A DNA stretch of 64,000 nt from Oscarella lobularis (lineage: Eukaryota > Porifera > Homoscleromorpha > Homosclerophorida > Oscarellidae). The translations under genes and the position numbers were made by a program. Below, piece by piece: positions 51,777-62,688 of the stretch. Where the stretch lies: assembly GCF_947507565.1 (NCBI RefSeq), contig NC_089178.1:1302001-1366000 (forward strand). Reading direction: 5' to 3'. Under the pieces are notes generated by a model that saw only the letters and a program-made list of their open reading frames with translations, was not told where the DNA came from and did no database searches. Position 1 is the stretch's first letter; every line of letters starts with the position of its first letter.

Positions 51777-53291
51777 ATGAACAATGTTCGTTTTTTGTTC
51801 AAGGTAGCATTTGCGAGCGCAGGCATCATCACTTTCCTTTGTTTCTATCTAACTGCAGGTGCTTATTTTGTCGATGTTCAAGGAAGCGTTACGTTGTCTC
51901 TCTGCTTAGGCGTCTCTCCTTCCCCGAAGTCCCCTCCAATCTCGCCGAGAAGGCCTGCTCTCCGAAGAGCGAATCCAACGCGTCAAATGATAAAAGAATC
52001 AGTCGAAACAGTTGACCGAAAGCCGGTGGGAAAAGAAAAAGAACGATCGCCAGAAAAGCGGCAACCAAAAGACAATGACCGACCAGTCGTCCCCGAGCCA
52101 GCGGCATTGAACGAAAAGGGAGCCTCCGACGACGAGAAAATTGATGATTCTCCTGAATCAAAATCGACATCTTCACCGATACCAAAACCGTCATCTACCA
52201 AGTGCGATCCAGTTGGTCCCAAAATTGCGGCGTCATCGTCACTTTCCGAGCTCTTCAAGAAGACGACTAGAGTCTTGTGGAATGAAGATACAAGAACCCT
52301 TAGTCCTGGTGTCAAAGGCTTTTGGATGGTAAGTGAAAGGGCATGCATATATACGGTATATACCGGGTATATATATAAGTTTTGTGGGTATATGCTTAGA
52401 GTATTCAGCCTCGTAAACAACGTAACATTGATCAAGCTTTGGATGACCTTTTTCGCGTTGCACCCGGTTGGGATGTTTTTGCTAAATGGAGAAAGAAAGG
52501 ATGTTTGCGCTGTGCTGTTGTTGGAAATTCCAAAAATATGCTCGGCTCAGGCTATGGGTCTTCTATCGATGAAAAGGACGTCGTTTTTCGCATGAATGTT
52601 TGTCCAACAAAGGGCTACGAGAAAGACGTTGGATCGAAGACTACTTTTCATGCCGTTTATCCGGAGAGTGCAAGTGGATATCGACCTGGAGCTCGGCTCT
52701 TGCTAGTTCCTTTCAAAGTGGGCGACCTGCTGTGGCTTAGGAGTGCTCTTACCGGCCACGTGGTTCCAAATGGGTAAGCTCAATAATTAAAGTCAAGTTT
52801 TAATTAATATAGTTGGTTTACTTATGTAAAGTGGGTTTTGGAGACAACCGCCAGCGTCTCTCAATGCCAATGCGTCAGAGGTAAGAAGCATCATACAAAC
52901 GCACGTTTCAAGGTTTCTATAAGGACCTTTTCTATTCTCATTATAGGCTGTTGTCCTGCACCCTGATCTTATTTATGAAACAAAGGTTGGTGTTAAAGGT
53001 CATGGCAGGTCTTATCCATCAACTGGAGCAATGATCTTGTTTGCGTCCTTGCATCTTTGTGACGAGGTGAAAGTGTACGCGTTTAATTAATCTATAATTT
53101 CACGGGGTTTTTTTTCTTAGGTTTACATGTACGGTTTTGGTCTGGGTCCACATGGGGAATTTGGCCACTATTTTGAAAAGAGTGCAGGTATTTCACACAC
53201 CTCTCACGATGGGAATGTGGAAACTCAGTTACGAGAACGCCTGGAGAAAGAGAAAATTATTAAAGTTTACAAGGGACGCTATCCTACTTAA
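51777..53291 (+). CDS. ST3Gal-like sialyltransferase, copy 1
   Basis: Six exons: 51777-51858, 51910-52328, 52400-52773, 52832-52880, 52947-53066 and 53121-53291, giving 404 residues. A type II signal anchor ([20 protein letters not shown]) is followed by a long charged Lys/Glu/Pro stem. The GT29 catalytic domain carries motif L ([19 protein letters not shown] ... [24 protein letters not shown]), motif S ([19 protein letters not shown]), motif III (GHYFEK) and the VS His/Glu (HDGNVE). Motif L and YPES resemble ST3Gal1/2, so the predicted reaction is transfer of sialic acid from CMP-sialic acid to galactose in the Golgi. Acceptor and linkage are inferred. First of four tandem copies, with the longest stem. 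Confidence 0.92.
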
Positions 53292-54137
53292 TTAATTGAC
53301 TAAATAATGATGGCTGTAAGCCATCATGTGACCTCTGAACACCCTTATATCCAATTTTATAGCCTACAGTATGTGCTTAATAAAAACGTACTATTTGAAT
53401 GTCTCTTCTAAGATCCTTGGTAAGGGTGACACAAAGCTACCCCTCTCTAACCTCTGCCCCCTCATAATCGTGTCATGAGGCAATTTATCAGCTCACAGTT
53501 GGGTTTGCGGGCTGCTTGCTTCGCTCGTAGCCCGACGAACCTAATGTGCTCATTTACTGGGTTCCCTCTATGGATGTCACTGTGGAGTAAACATTACTAC
53601 ATGTACTACACGTACTGTATGAGGCAAGTACCAAACCAAATACCAAATACCAAAACCAAACCAAATACCCAACCAAATACCAAACCAAGTACCAAATAAC
53701 AAACCAAATACCAAATACCAAATACCAAACCGAATACCAAATACCAAACCGCATCCGAACCGAATAGATACTATAAAACCGAACCGAATAACCGAACCGA
53801 ATAACCGAACCGAATAACCGAACCGAATAACCGAACTAAATAACCAAATACCAATTTTTTGGCGGAAATTACGCGCCTTAAGTATATGCGGCTTTGACTG
53901 AGGTCCAACCGAGCGACGGCCCTTTGTTTAGGGCTCGGATACGGTGGAGACCCTGAAGCACTTGACTTTTTCGTACAAATTTAGAACTAAACCTCTGTCC
54001 CTTCGAGTGATTGCGTCATGAGGCACATTACATCAGCTCGCAGTTGGGCCTATATTATTCATAGATTAATCTATGATATTATCTATGGTCTTGGGCGCGC
54101 CCTGTTGTTCGATTAGTGAAGCATCTACCATCTGAGC
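53292..54137. other. Spacer between sialyltransferase copies 1 and 2
   Basis: No gene supported. About 220 bp are simple-sequence repeat (separate entry). The remainder contains fragments resembling the upstream region of copy 1 (GTCATGAGGCA...TCAGCTCGCAGTTGGG occurs twice, near 53473 and 54015), showing local duplication. Confidence 0.6.
53628..53850. repeat. ACCAAATACCAAA / ACCGAATA minisatellite
   Basis: Degenerate tandem units ACCAAATACCAAACC that shift into AACCGAATAACCG units run for about 220 bp. Non-coding despite open frames on both strands. Confidence 0.9.
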
Positions 54138-55635
54138 ATGCGCGGCTTTTGTTCGACGAAAGTTCGCGTTCTGCTCAAAGTAGCAGGCGTGATCGCGGGA
54201 ATCGTCGGTTTCTATCTAACTGCAGGTGCAAGATCCTGTCAGCGTTTAAGAACGCGTCGCGATTATGTCTGTGTAGGGGTTTCTCTTTCCCCCAAATTTC
54301 CTACTCTCTTTTCGAGAGGACCTCCTCTTCCAAGACCGCGCCCGACGCCTCAAGTAATCAGCGCAGTTGAAATAATCGACCAAAGCTCAGTCGTGAAAGT
54401 GCCAGAAACGAGACGATTAGACAACGATTTAGAACAGTCGCCCGACGAAAAAGCAGTCCCCGACGAGAAAAGCGATGGCTCACCTCACCGACAGTCGTCA
54501 TCAAAAATCAACTGTGATTCGGTTGGCACTAAAATTGCCGCATCGCCGTCCCTTTCCGAGCTCTTAAAAAAGACGACAAGAGTTCTGTGGAACGAAAACA
54601 CAAGAAACCTAAGTCCTAGCGTGAGAAGCTTCTGGATGGTAAGCTCGGGGGGGGGGGGGGGGGGGGGGGGGGAGGGTCATTGACAACTTGCGCAGACCTT
54701 TTCTTATATTGACTTCGGCACAACCTTTTGACTTTGACTTTGTCTATTCTCAGAAACTTAACAGTCATAATCAAGGGAATCTCGACGGAGCCTTAGACGA
54801 CCTTTTTCGTGTTGTAGCCGGTCAAGATGTTTTTGCTGAATGGAAAAAGAGAGGATGTTTGCGCTGTGCTATCGTCGGAAATTCCAAAAATATGCTTGGT
54901 TCGGGCTACGGATCTTCTATCGATGAGAAAGACGTCGTTTTTCGTATGAATCGTTGCCCGACGAAGGGCTACGAAAAAGACGTTGGATCAAAGACTACTT
55001 TTCATATTATTTATCCGGAAAGTGCGATTGGATATCGACCTGGAGGTCGGCTCATGCTACTTCCTTTCAAAGTGCCTGACCTCCACTGGCTTACGAGGGC
55101 TCTTAGCAAAAATAACACAATTCCGGATAAGTAAGTTCAATAGTTGCATTAGTTTTCTGAATAGTTTAGGTTTTATCTACTACAGTAACAGCGGGTATTG
55201 GAGACGTCCGCCGGTGTCTATCGATGCCAATGCATCGCAAGTAAAAACAGGTTAAGCCTGTAGCTTTCTTCTGTTGTTATTTCTCTCTAGGTTGTTATCC
55301 TGCATCCTGATCTTTTGTATGAAACGAAAATGGGTGTTCACGGTCGTACAAAGTCTTATCCGTCAACGGGAGTGATGATTCTGTTTGCGTCCTTACATCT
55401 TTGTGACGAGGTAAAAGGTGGGAATTATTGAATTAATTGAGAATTTTGACTTTTTTCCTCCCAGGTTTACGTGTATGGATATGGTCTCGGTCCACACGGA
55501 GAATTCGGCCACTATTATGATAAGAGTGCGGGGGATTCGCAAACGGCTCACGACGGGGATGTGGAAACTCAGCTAAGAGAACGTCTGGAAAAGGAGAACA
55601 TTATTAGAGTTTATAAGGGACACTATCCTACCTAG
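54138..55635 (+). CDS. ST3Gal-like sialyltransferase, copy 2
   Basis: Same six-exon layout as copy 1. Start ATG 54138 (MRGFCSTKVRVLLKVAG), hydrophobic anchor, stem ending LWNENTRNLSPSVRSFWM, then [64 protein letters not shown] and HDGDVE; the end is VYKGHYPT with TAG at 55633. All GT29 motifs are intact. The start codon lies upstream of the position used by copies 1, 3 and 4, at an ATG (GAGCATGCG context) that in copies 3 and 4 is an upstream ATG not in frame with the protein. The intron after exon 2 contains a 26-G homopolymer. Confidence 0.91.
54647..54672. repeat. Poly-G tract (26 G) in sialyltransferase intron
   Basis: Uninterrupted G run eight bases after the exon 2 donor of sialyltransferase copy 2, so within the 5' part of the intron of the transcript. 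Confidence 0.95.
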
Positions 55636-55846
55636 CTGTCATCCAGAGTGCAAACAGGAGGTGTACGCGTCTTGGGTACTAATGCGTCTGTGGTGACTAC
55701 TGTGAGTTTGTGACACGCTCCCGACCTCCAAAATTATTAGCGACTGCAATCGATTTATTATTTGCTCGTTCGCAGCTTTTGAAAATTATTTTAGTTATTA
55801 AGGAGTGCATTTATCTGAGCATGCGTGATTTCCTTGTTCAGTAAAC

Positions 55847-57330
55847 ATGCTGAAAGCTCGTTCTCTGCTCAAGGCACTAGTAGCAGCAGTGAGCGCAGGC
55901 ATCATCGGCTTTCTGGTTTTTTATCATTCATTTAATAATGGTCAGAGTTCGAGAAAGTGCTCTAATTCGCGGTGATTCCAGTTGTCTCCGCGTAGGCGTT
56001 TCGTCGAGATTTCTTACTACCTCGTGGAAAGAGTCTGCTCCTTCAAGACCGCATCCGACGTCTAAATTTATCGAACCGTCGTCACTGAAGTGCGATCGAG
56101 TCGGGCCCAAAATTGCTGCATCGCCGTCTCTGTCCGAACTCTTCAACAAGGCGACCAAGGTCCTGTGGAACGAAGGCACTAGAAACTTGAGTCCTAACGT
56201 GAGAGACTACTGGATGGTAAGCGCCTGAGGGCAGGAAATGCACGAGTTACGGCTTCGTTCGGGTGTGATGGGAGGGGCATAATCGTGTAAGTAGTTTATT
56301 AGGAAGGGTTTGTAAAGCCGTCAAAAACTTTTAAAGTGGCTGCTGTAAACGGCTACTGTCGTTATCCAAATTTTTACTTATGTGTAAATATTCGTAGAAT
56401 CTTCTTCATCGTAATCGAGGTAGCCTTGAACAGGCTTTGGATGACCTTTTTCGTGCTGTACCCGGTCGAGACGTTTTTGCTGAATGGAGAAAGAGAGGAT
56501 GTTTGCGCTGTGCTGTCATTGGAAATTCTAAGAATATGCTCGGTTCGGGCTATGGGTCTTCGATCGATGCAAATGACGTCGTTTTTCGCATGAATCGTTG
56601 TCCAACTGGAGGCTACGAAAAAGACGTCGGATCGAAGACGACTTTTCATGTCGTTTATCCGGAGAGTGCACATGCGTATCAACCTGGAGGTCGGCTCTTT
56701 CTAGTTCCCTTCAAAGTGCCTGACCTCCAGTGGCTTACAAGTGTATTTAATGTCGCGTACAATATTTCGGACGAGTGAGTTCACTAGTTGGGTCTTAATT
56801 TTTCTAAATGAATTTTTGCTTTATCTCATGTGACAGCGGTTATCGAAGTCGTCCGCCCGCTTCTCTTGATGCCAATGCATCACAGGTAAAACGTGCATCA
56901 TGTTTTTTAGTAGTAAACGCGAAAGGCTGGATCTAATGTAGAATAAAGTATTTTGTTTTAGCTTTTCTTTGTTTACATTTAGGTTGTTATTCTGCACCCT
57001 GATCTTATGTATGAAGCGAAAGTTGGTTTTCGTGGTCGTACAAAGTCTTATCCTTCAACTGGAGCGATGATTTTGTTTGCGTCTTTGCACCTTTGCGACG
57101 AAGTAATAGTGGACATCTTTGGTCTGTGACTTATACGTTTTTTCCTTCTGCAGGTCTCCGTGTATGGATTTGGCTTTGGCCCACGCGGGGAATTTGGTCA
57201 CTATTATGACGAAAGTGCAGGCATTTCACTCACGTCTCATGATGCGAATGTGGAAACTCAGCTAAGAGAACGCCTGGAAAAGGAGAACATTATTAGAGTT
57301 TACAAGGGACACTACCTTACCCTACGGTAA
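55847..57330 (+). CDS. ST3Gal-like sialyltransferase, copy 3
   Basis: ATG 55847 gives MLKARSLLKALVAAVSAGII with a membrane anchor. The exon 1 donor is gtcaga. The stem is much shorter than in copies 1 and 2 because the Lys/Glu-rich stretch is absent. Catalytic motifs: [64 protein letters not shown] and HDANVE. The C-terminus reads through into YLTLR rather than the RYPT/HYPT end of the others. Complete and probably active. Coding and exon-flanking sequence is closest to copy 4, indicating a recent duplication within the array. Confidence 0.91.
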
Positions 57331-57526
57331 GTACAGGATTGTCTGGAAAGATAAAAGAGCACAAACAGGAGGCGGAGTAAATAACTATTTGCGCAAAACA
57401 CACCTGTGCTCTTGCTGCAAAGAACCTAGTTAATTAAGAGGCAAGTCAGAGCATATGAGTCAGAGAACCATCGGCATGTACTGTCCGAGCGCATGCGCGA
57501 CTTTCCTGTGCCACTTGTACAACACC

Positions 57527-58986
57527 ATGGCAAAGGCCTGCTCTCTGCTCAAAGTAGCAGCAGTGAGCACAGGCATACTCTGCTTCGTCTGTTTTTATCA
57601 TTCATTGTATAATGGTCAGTGTTTAGGGAAGCGCGTTGAGTTCACGGTGATTGTCTCGGCGTAGGCGTTTCGTTGAAGTTCCCCACTGTCTTGTCGAAAG
57701 GGCCTGCTCCCCCACGAACGCACCCGACGTCAAAATTCATCCAACCATCGCTACCAAAGTGCGATCCAGTCGGGCCCAAAATTGCTGCCTCGTCGTCGCT
57801 TTCTGAACTCTTCATCAAGACGACTAGGATCCTGTGGAACAAAGACACTAGAAAACTGGGTCCTATCGTGAGAGACTACTGGATGGTGAGCCAGTTGAGG
57901 GAAAGCTCCCGAGGGGGTGGGTGGGGTGCACGCCTGGTTGCGCATGCAACCAGAGATTAAATAGATGCAACAGAGTCATAACAATACTAGAGTTAGCAGG
58001 CGGTCTCTCCAAAGCTCCACTGTATCTGTGAATATTTGCAGAATCTTATTCGTCGTAATCGAGGTAGCCTTGAACAAGCTTTGGATGACCTTTTTCGTGT
58101 TGTACCCGGTCGAGACGTTTTTGCTGAATGGAGAAAGAGAGGATGTTTGCGCTGTGCTGTCGTTGGAAATTCCAAGAATATGCTCGGTTCGGGCTATGGG
58201 TCTTCGATCGATGCAAATGACGTCGTTTTTCGCATGAATCGTTGTCCAACCGAAGGCTACGAAAAAGATGTCGGATCGAAGACGACTTTTCATGTCGTTT
58301 ATCCGGCGAGTGCACATGCGTATCAACCTGGAGGTCGGCTCTTTCTAGTTCCCTTCAAAGTGCCTGATCTCCAGTGGCTTACGAGTGCATTCACCAGCAA
58401 TGTCACCTACAAGATTCCGTACGAGTGAGTTCAATAGTTGGCCTTAATTTTCTGAATAAATTTTGGTTCATCTATAGCACTTACCGGAGACGTCCGCCCG
58501 CTTCTGTTGATGCCAATGCATCACAGGTAAAACATGCATGTTTTTAGACGCGAAGGCTTGCTTAGCTAAATGTAGAATAGATCCTTTCTTCTTAGTTTTA
58601 GCTAACAGTACAATAGTCTAATTTTTTTATTGAAACTAGGTTGTTATTCTACACCCTGATCTTATGTATGAAACGAAAATTGGTACTCATGGTCGTACAC
58701 GGTCTTATCCGTCAACCGGAGTGATGATTTTGTTTGCGTCTTTGCATCTTTGCGACGAAGTAAAGTTGAACATCTTTGGTCTGTGACTTGTACTGTACGT
58801 TTTTCTTTTCTGCAGGTTTCCGTGTATGGATTTGGCTTTGGCTCGCACGGAGAATTTGGTCACTATTATAATAAAAGTGCGGGAAATCCGCACACGTCTC
58901 ACGATACGAATGTGGAAACTCAGCTAAGGGAACGTTTGGAAAAAGAGAACATAATTAGAGTGTACAAAGGACGCTATCCCGAATGA
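57527..58986 (+). CDS. ST3Gal-like sialyltransferase, copy 4
   Basis: ATG 57527 gives MAKACSLLKVAAVSTGILCF with a type II anchor and a short stem. Motifs: [64 protein letters not shown] and HDTNVE; it ends VYKGRYPE with TGA at 58984-58986. The motif L end is YPAS instead of the YPES kept in the other three copies and in animal ST3Gal1/2. The motif III acidic residue is asparagine (HYYN). Those two changes could alter acceptor use or activity. An NRF1-like palindrome GCGCATGCGC lies about 30 bp upstream of the start codon. Confidence 0.91.
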
Positions 58987-58996
58987 GTATATCACC

Positions 58997-59023
58997 TATC
59001 TATCTATCTATCTATCTATCTAT
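58997..59023. repeat. TATC microsatellite
   Basis: Six to seven TATC units directly after sialyltransferase copy 4. Confidence 0.9.
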
Positions 59024-59116
59024 ACATAGATTTGCATTAGTAGACTCGTCACATCACCTGCCTCTAGCTCTGTTCGCATTTGACTTAAGCTTATCCGGGA
59101 ATGTAGTGTCTTCAAG

Positions 59117-60984
59117 ATGGCTGCACATCATCAAGAGCGTCCAAGAAATGTTCTATGCAAGTAGGTGGAACAGAGACGCCAAACGACTTTCTTGATTTTA
59201 CTCGCTGCAACAAGGTACTTCATGTCAGGAGTATGCCGCGAAGGCGCCGCCTGTCCATTTTCGCACGACTGGTCGAAAAAGCCCGAAATGGTCTGCAGAT
59301 ACTATTTGCAAGGATCGTGCGTCTACGGCTCGCAGTGTCGCTACGATCACGTCAAGGGACCGTCGGCTGGACGAACGCGTCAAACTGAAAGCGAGTACGC
59401 GTACTACTCTCCATTCATTATTTTCTTTTATTTATCTTCTGATATCGGTTGCTTTAGGAGAGTCTTGCCTGAACCAGTCAAACTTGCACCGGCTAAAATC
59501 ACTGTATAGAGGGCTAATATAATGTGGATTAGCAGTGAGAGCTTTAGGTTAATTTATCGCAAATGGTTAGCCTGTCTAAGCCTTCGAATCAGCAACCTGT
59601 CGGCTCTTTTAAAGTTCCAGAAAATTGGGCAGATGCACCTGAATTTGTACCGGTACCCTACGTAGCATCGCCAGAGGAATAGCAGTCCTATTTTTTTGTG
59701 GTGGTAGTCTTGGCTTCAATCTTCATCTAATTCAACAGAAAAGGCTGCGGATGCAACTGAAGCTGACATAGATGACTATTACTATGGCACTGAAGCACCT
59801 TCGTATTCAGATGCAGCGAGAGCGGGAATCGAAGTCATTGATGAATTAAGTGCTGAAGAAGCCGCTTCTTTGGTAAAAGCCTATGATTACGAACAGGGGA
59901 GAAAACGTAAACGCGCTCTGTCTTTCTTTGAAAGCTTTGTCCGTTTGCAGAAATGGGCTCGTGTCCTTTTGAAACGTAACAGAGAGAAACGTGTGCTACG
60001 TCAGTCTTTGTATGAATTTTTCTAGCTGTCCTTATCTTCACGGTCTTGTGTGTGATATTTGTGGCAAACAGTGTCTCCACCCCTACAACCCGCAGCAGCA
60101 GGAAGGTATTGTACGGTATCCCATTGATTTCTTCATTGTCGTCATTTTCTTCTTCAGAACATAAGAGAGAATGCCAAGTGGAAATAGAAAAAGACATTGA
60201 ATACACGTTTGCGTACAAAAGGCAAGCTAATAAATACAATGTTGTGCACCGGCTTCAATCTGAACAGGCTTTATTGATTTATTTAGAAGCCAAGGAATAC
60301 AGTGCAGCATTTGTTTGGACGTAGTAATGGATAAACGAAATCCGGTAGACCGGCGTTTCGGAATTTTATGTACGTACTGCGCATAACGTTTGACAGACTT
60401 ATTCATTTGCATTTAGCGGACTGCAAACATCCTTTCTGTCTTCCTTGCATAAGAAAATGGAGAAATTTGTCTCACGCCGATAATAAGATAATAAGGTCAG
60501 TGGTATAGCGATGGTGGTACATCATTATTTAATTAAATATGACTATTTTTTAGAGCTTGCCCCATATGTCGTGTTCCTTCCTGGTTCGTCACTCCTGTAA
60601 GTTTTGCTGCTGCTGATGAAATTGAGGGGAAGCTGTTTTATTTACTCAGAGCATCACTTGGATTGTAGAAGACGAGGAAAAGAAACGACTAATAGACGAA
60701 TATAAGCAAGCGCTTAGGTTCGGTTACACATTCTGCGTCAAAAGAGATGAATTTCTCCCCTCGCAGTGCTAAACCGTGCAGATACTATAACTTCGGAAAT
60801 GGAAGTTGCCCTTTCGGAACGAGTTGCTTCTACAAGCACGGTTCGTTTTTTCTCTCACGTATCCATTTCTCGGTTATTTTCCTTTTTAGTGGCCGTGGAC
60901 GGAACTGTTCAAATTCCCGACGTCCAGCTTCGTCATTACTGCAACGCCGAGGGCGAGTCAAGAGTCGTCAAGACACCAAAGTAA
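59117..60984 (+). CDS. MKRN: Makorin RING/CCCH zinc-finger E3 ligase
   Basis: About ten exons. [20 protein letters not shown] begins the first CCCH finger ([14 protein letters not shown]), and the second is [31 protein letters not shown] linker typical of makorins follows, then a third finger ([20 protein letters not shown]), the Cys/His motif ([12 protein letters not shown] with [14 protein letters not shown]), a C3HC4 RING ([40 protein letters not shown]) and a fourth CCCH ([20 protein letters not shown]). The stop is at 60982-60984. The domain series equals animal makorin-1/2/3, ubiquitin ligases that also bind RNA. Several exons reach only 40-60 bp; the junction before the RING is the least certain. 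Confidence 0.92.
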
Positions 60985-61115
60985 ACAGAGAGCACATGTA
61001 TTTAGAAGCATAAATTTATTTTACGTTTGACAGACTATGGGACTTTATGAAACCTCGCACGGAACCGCACTAAACTACGACGAGAGAAAATCAAACAAAT
61101 ATTATCATCCTATTA

Positions 61116-62603
61116 TTAAGTATCAGGAACGACTTGCTGCCTCGCCGCGTGCTTTCTCGAACGCGACACGGGCGGCTGATACAGAGGCCCTCCCTGACTT
61201 GCCTCCTCTTCGAACTCCATATTGTACATCATATCGGCCATAGTCTGTTCAATGCACGCTTTCAGAACGACGTCGCTCATCAGCTGATAGTCGTTTAGGC
61301 CTCTTGGCGGACAGATGAGCGACGGGCCGAAATTGACGGACACGGCGACATTCTTGTAGAGCGAAACGGCCGGGTAATAAGTCCCGTCGAAAATGTCCTC
61401 CCAAGCAACGCCCTGCGATACGCCGTTCTTGAAACATTCGATGCGACTACCGGGTAACGGTTTGAGCGCTTTCACCGCCTTCTCGACCCAATCCTTTCGT
61501 TCGAAATAGAGAAAATTTTTGAACTTGATCAGTGCGTCGTCCTTGTGAGTGAGCGGCAAGATTGGACGCTCGTCCGCCGACCGTTTTGGAAGATAGATAA
61601 AGAAGCCGAGTACGTCGCCCGTCTCGTAACCCACGCTATAATGCCGACCGCAACTCTGATGAAATCGCGTTCCCCTCTTACTCCGCCACGAATACCCAAA
61701 CTTATCGTAGCCAAGCGGCGCCTGAAGATTTCCGTACGCCTGCGACCATCCCAATCGACAGGCGGCATCGGGACCCATCTCCTTGATGACGACTTCGAAA
61801 TACCAAGCGCCTCGTCGCACGCCGTGCGTCGCTCTCGCCATGCAATAGCCCTTCTCGCCGTTCACGCTCATTCGATCATCGGACAACTTCAACTGCGACG
61901 CTCGATCGTTCATCGACAGCATCACGGATTCCGGCACGACGCGTCGATAGAGTCGAGCCGGCACCGCCTTGCCGACGTACGTCTCAAGATCGTCTTCCAC
62001 GTGGGGATCCAATTCGGCGAGCGCGTATCGATAGCCGTCCTTATTGAACGGATGCTCGAGGGGAAAGCCGTGTGCCGGCAATTTTTGCGCCGACACCGTC
62101 GACACGTCGCCTCTAGTTCGCTTCGAGGACGACGATTGGCTGCCGCCGCCGCCGCCGGCTGTTCCTCCCTCGAGTGAGCCGCCACGTCGCTTTCCGGCTC
62201 CTTCACCTTTTTTTCGCGTTGGTGCGCGTCTTTTTTCTGCTGGTGCTGGTGCTGGTGCTGGTGCTGGTGCTGGTGCTGGTGCTGGTGCTGGTGCTGGTGC
62301 TGGTGCTATTGCTGATACTGTAGCGGTGTTGCTTAGGGATCGAGATGTTGCATCAGCTGATGGAGGTTCTGGTGCTGGTTTCGGTGGCACTGGCGCTTGA
62401 TCGTTCATTGACTGAGGTGAAGAAAGAATCTGTATGCTCGATTCATCTCTCTCTTTTGTTCCTGTTAGTTCTCTTTCTTTTGCTTCTTCATCATGTGCGT
62501 CGTTCGATTGAGAATCGTCGAGATTTTGCTGACGAGTGTTTGATAGTGGCGCCTCCGATAGCGGATGTTTGCCTGCGTTGCCTGCGACGTCCATAGACTC
62601 CAT
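61116..62603 (-). CDS. ASH2L: ASH2L-like COMPASS subunit lacking PHD/winged-helix domain
   Basis: Single-exon ORF, 495 residues, starting [19 protein letters not shown]. The C-terminal ~300 residues are a SPRY/SDI region colinear with ASH2[104 protein letters not shown] and [23 protein letters not shown]2L with RBBP5, WDR5 and DPY30 activates MLL/SET1 H3K4 methyltransferases. Human ASH2L has an atypical PHD plus winged helix ahead of this; here the first ~190 residues are low-complexity, with a (PA)n run, and the divergent neighbour starts 85 bp away, leaving little space for a missing exon. The DPY30-binding C-terminal helix ([17 protein letters not shown]) is kept. Confidence 0.93.
   Translation of the reverse strand: MESMDVAGNAGKHPLSEAPLSNTRQQNLDDSQSNDAHDEEAKERELTGTKERDESSIQILSSPQSMNDQAPVPPKPAPEPPSADATSRSLSNTATVSAIAPAPAPAPAPAPAPAPAPAPAPAEKRRAPTRKKGEGAGKRRGGSLEGGTAGGGGGSQSSSSKRTRGDVSTVSAQKLPAHGFPLEHPFNKDGYRYALAELDPHVEDDLETYVGKAVPARLYRRVVPESVMLSMNDRASQLKLSDDRMSVNGEKGYCMARATHGVRRGAWYFEVVIKEMGPDAACRLGWSQAYGNLQAPLGYDKFGYSWRSKRGTRFHQSCGRHYSVGYETGDVLGFFIYLPKRSADERPILPLTHKDDALIKFKNFLYFERKDWVEKAVKALKPLPGSRIECFKNGVSQGVAWEDIFDGTYYPAVSLYKNVAVSVNFGPSLICPPRGLNDYQLMSDVVLKACIEQTMADMMYNMEFEEEASQGGPLYQPPVSRSRKHAARQQVVPDT
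62238..62307. repeat. GGTGCT hexanucleotide repeat in ASH2L
   Basis: About eleven GGTGCT units on the plus strand encode the alternating Pro-Ala run on the minus-strand ASH2L frame. Length variation would stay in frame. Confidence 0.95.
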
Positions 62604-62688
62604 TTCGAGACGAGGACGGGATGAAAAACGCAGTTTTGTGCTTTTGCCCCGGGAACTTTTCTACTTCCCGTATAACATTTTCTTCGCG
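62604..62688. promoter_or_regulatory. ASH2L/UCHL5 bidirectional promoter
   Basis: 85 bp between opposite start codons, the shortest such gap in the window. No TATA element evident. Confidence 0.6.

Noticed and set aside
53554-53754. A minus-strand ORF rich in Trp/Tyr/Leu/Val.
   Set aside because: Translation of the ACCAAATACC minisatellite.
61545-62177. A 210-residue plus-strand ORF.
   Set aside because: Antisense shadow of the ASH2L SPRY region; no family resemblance.
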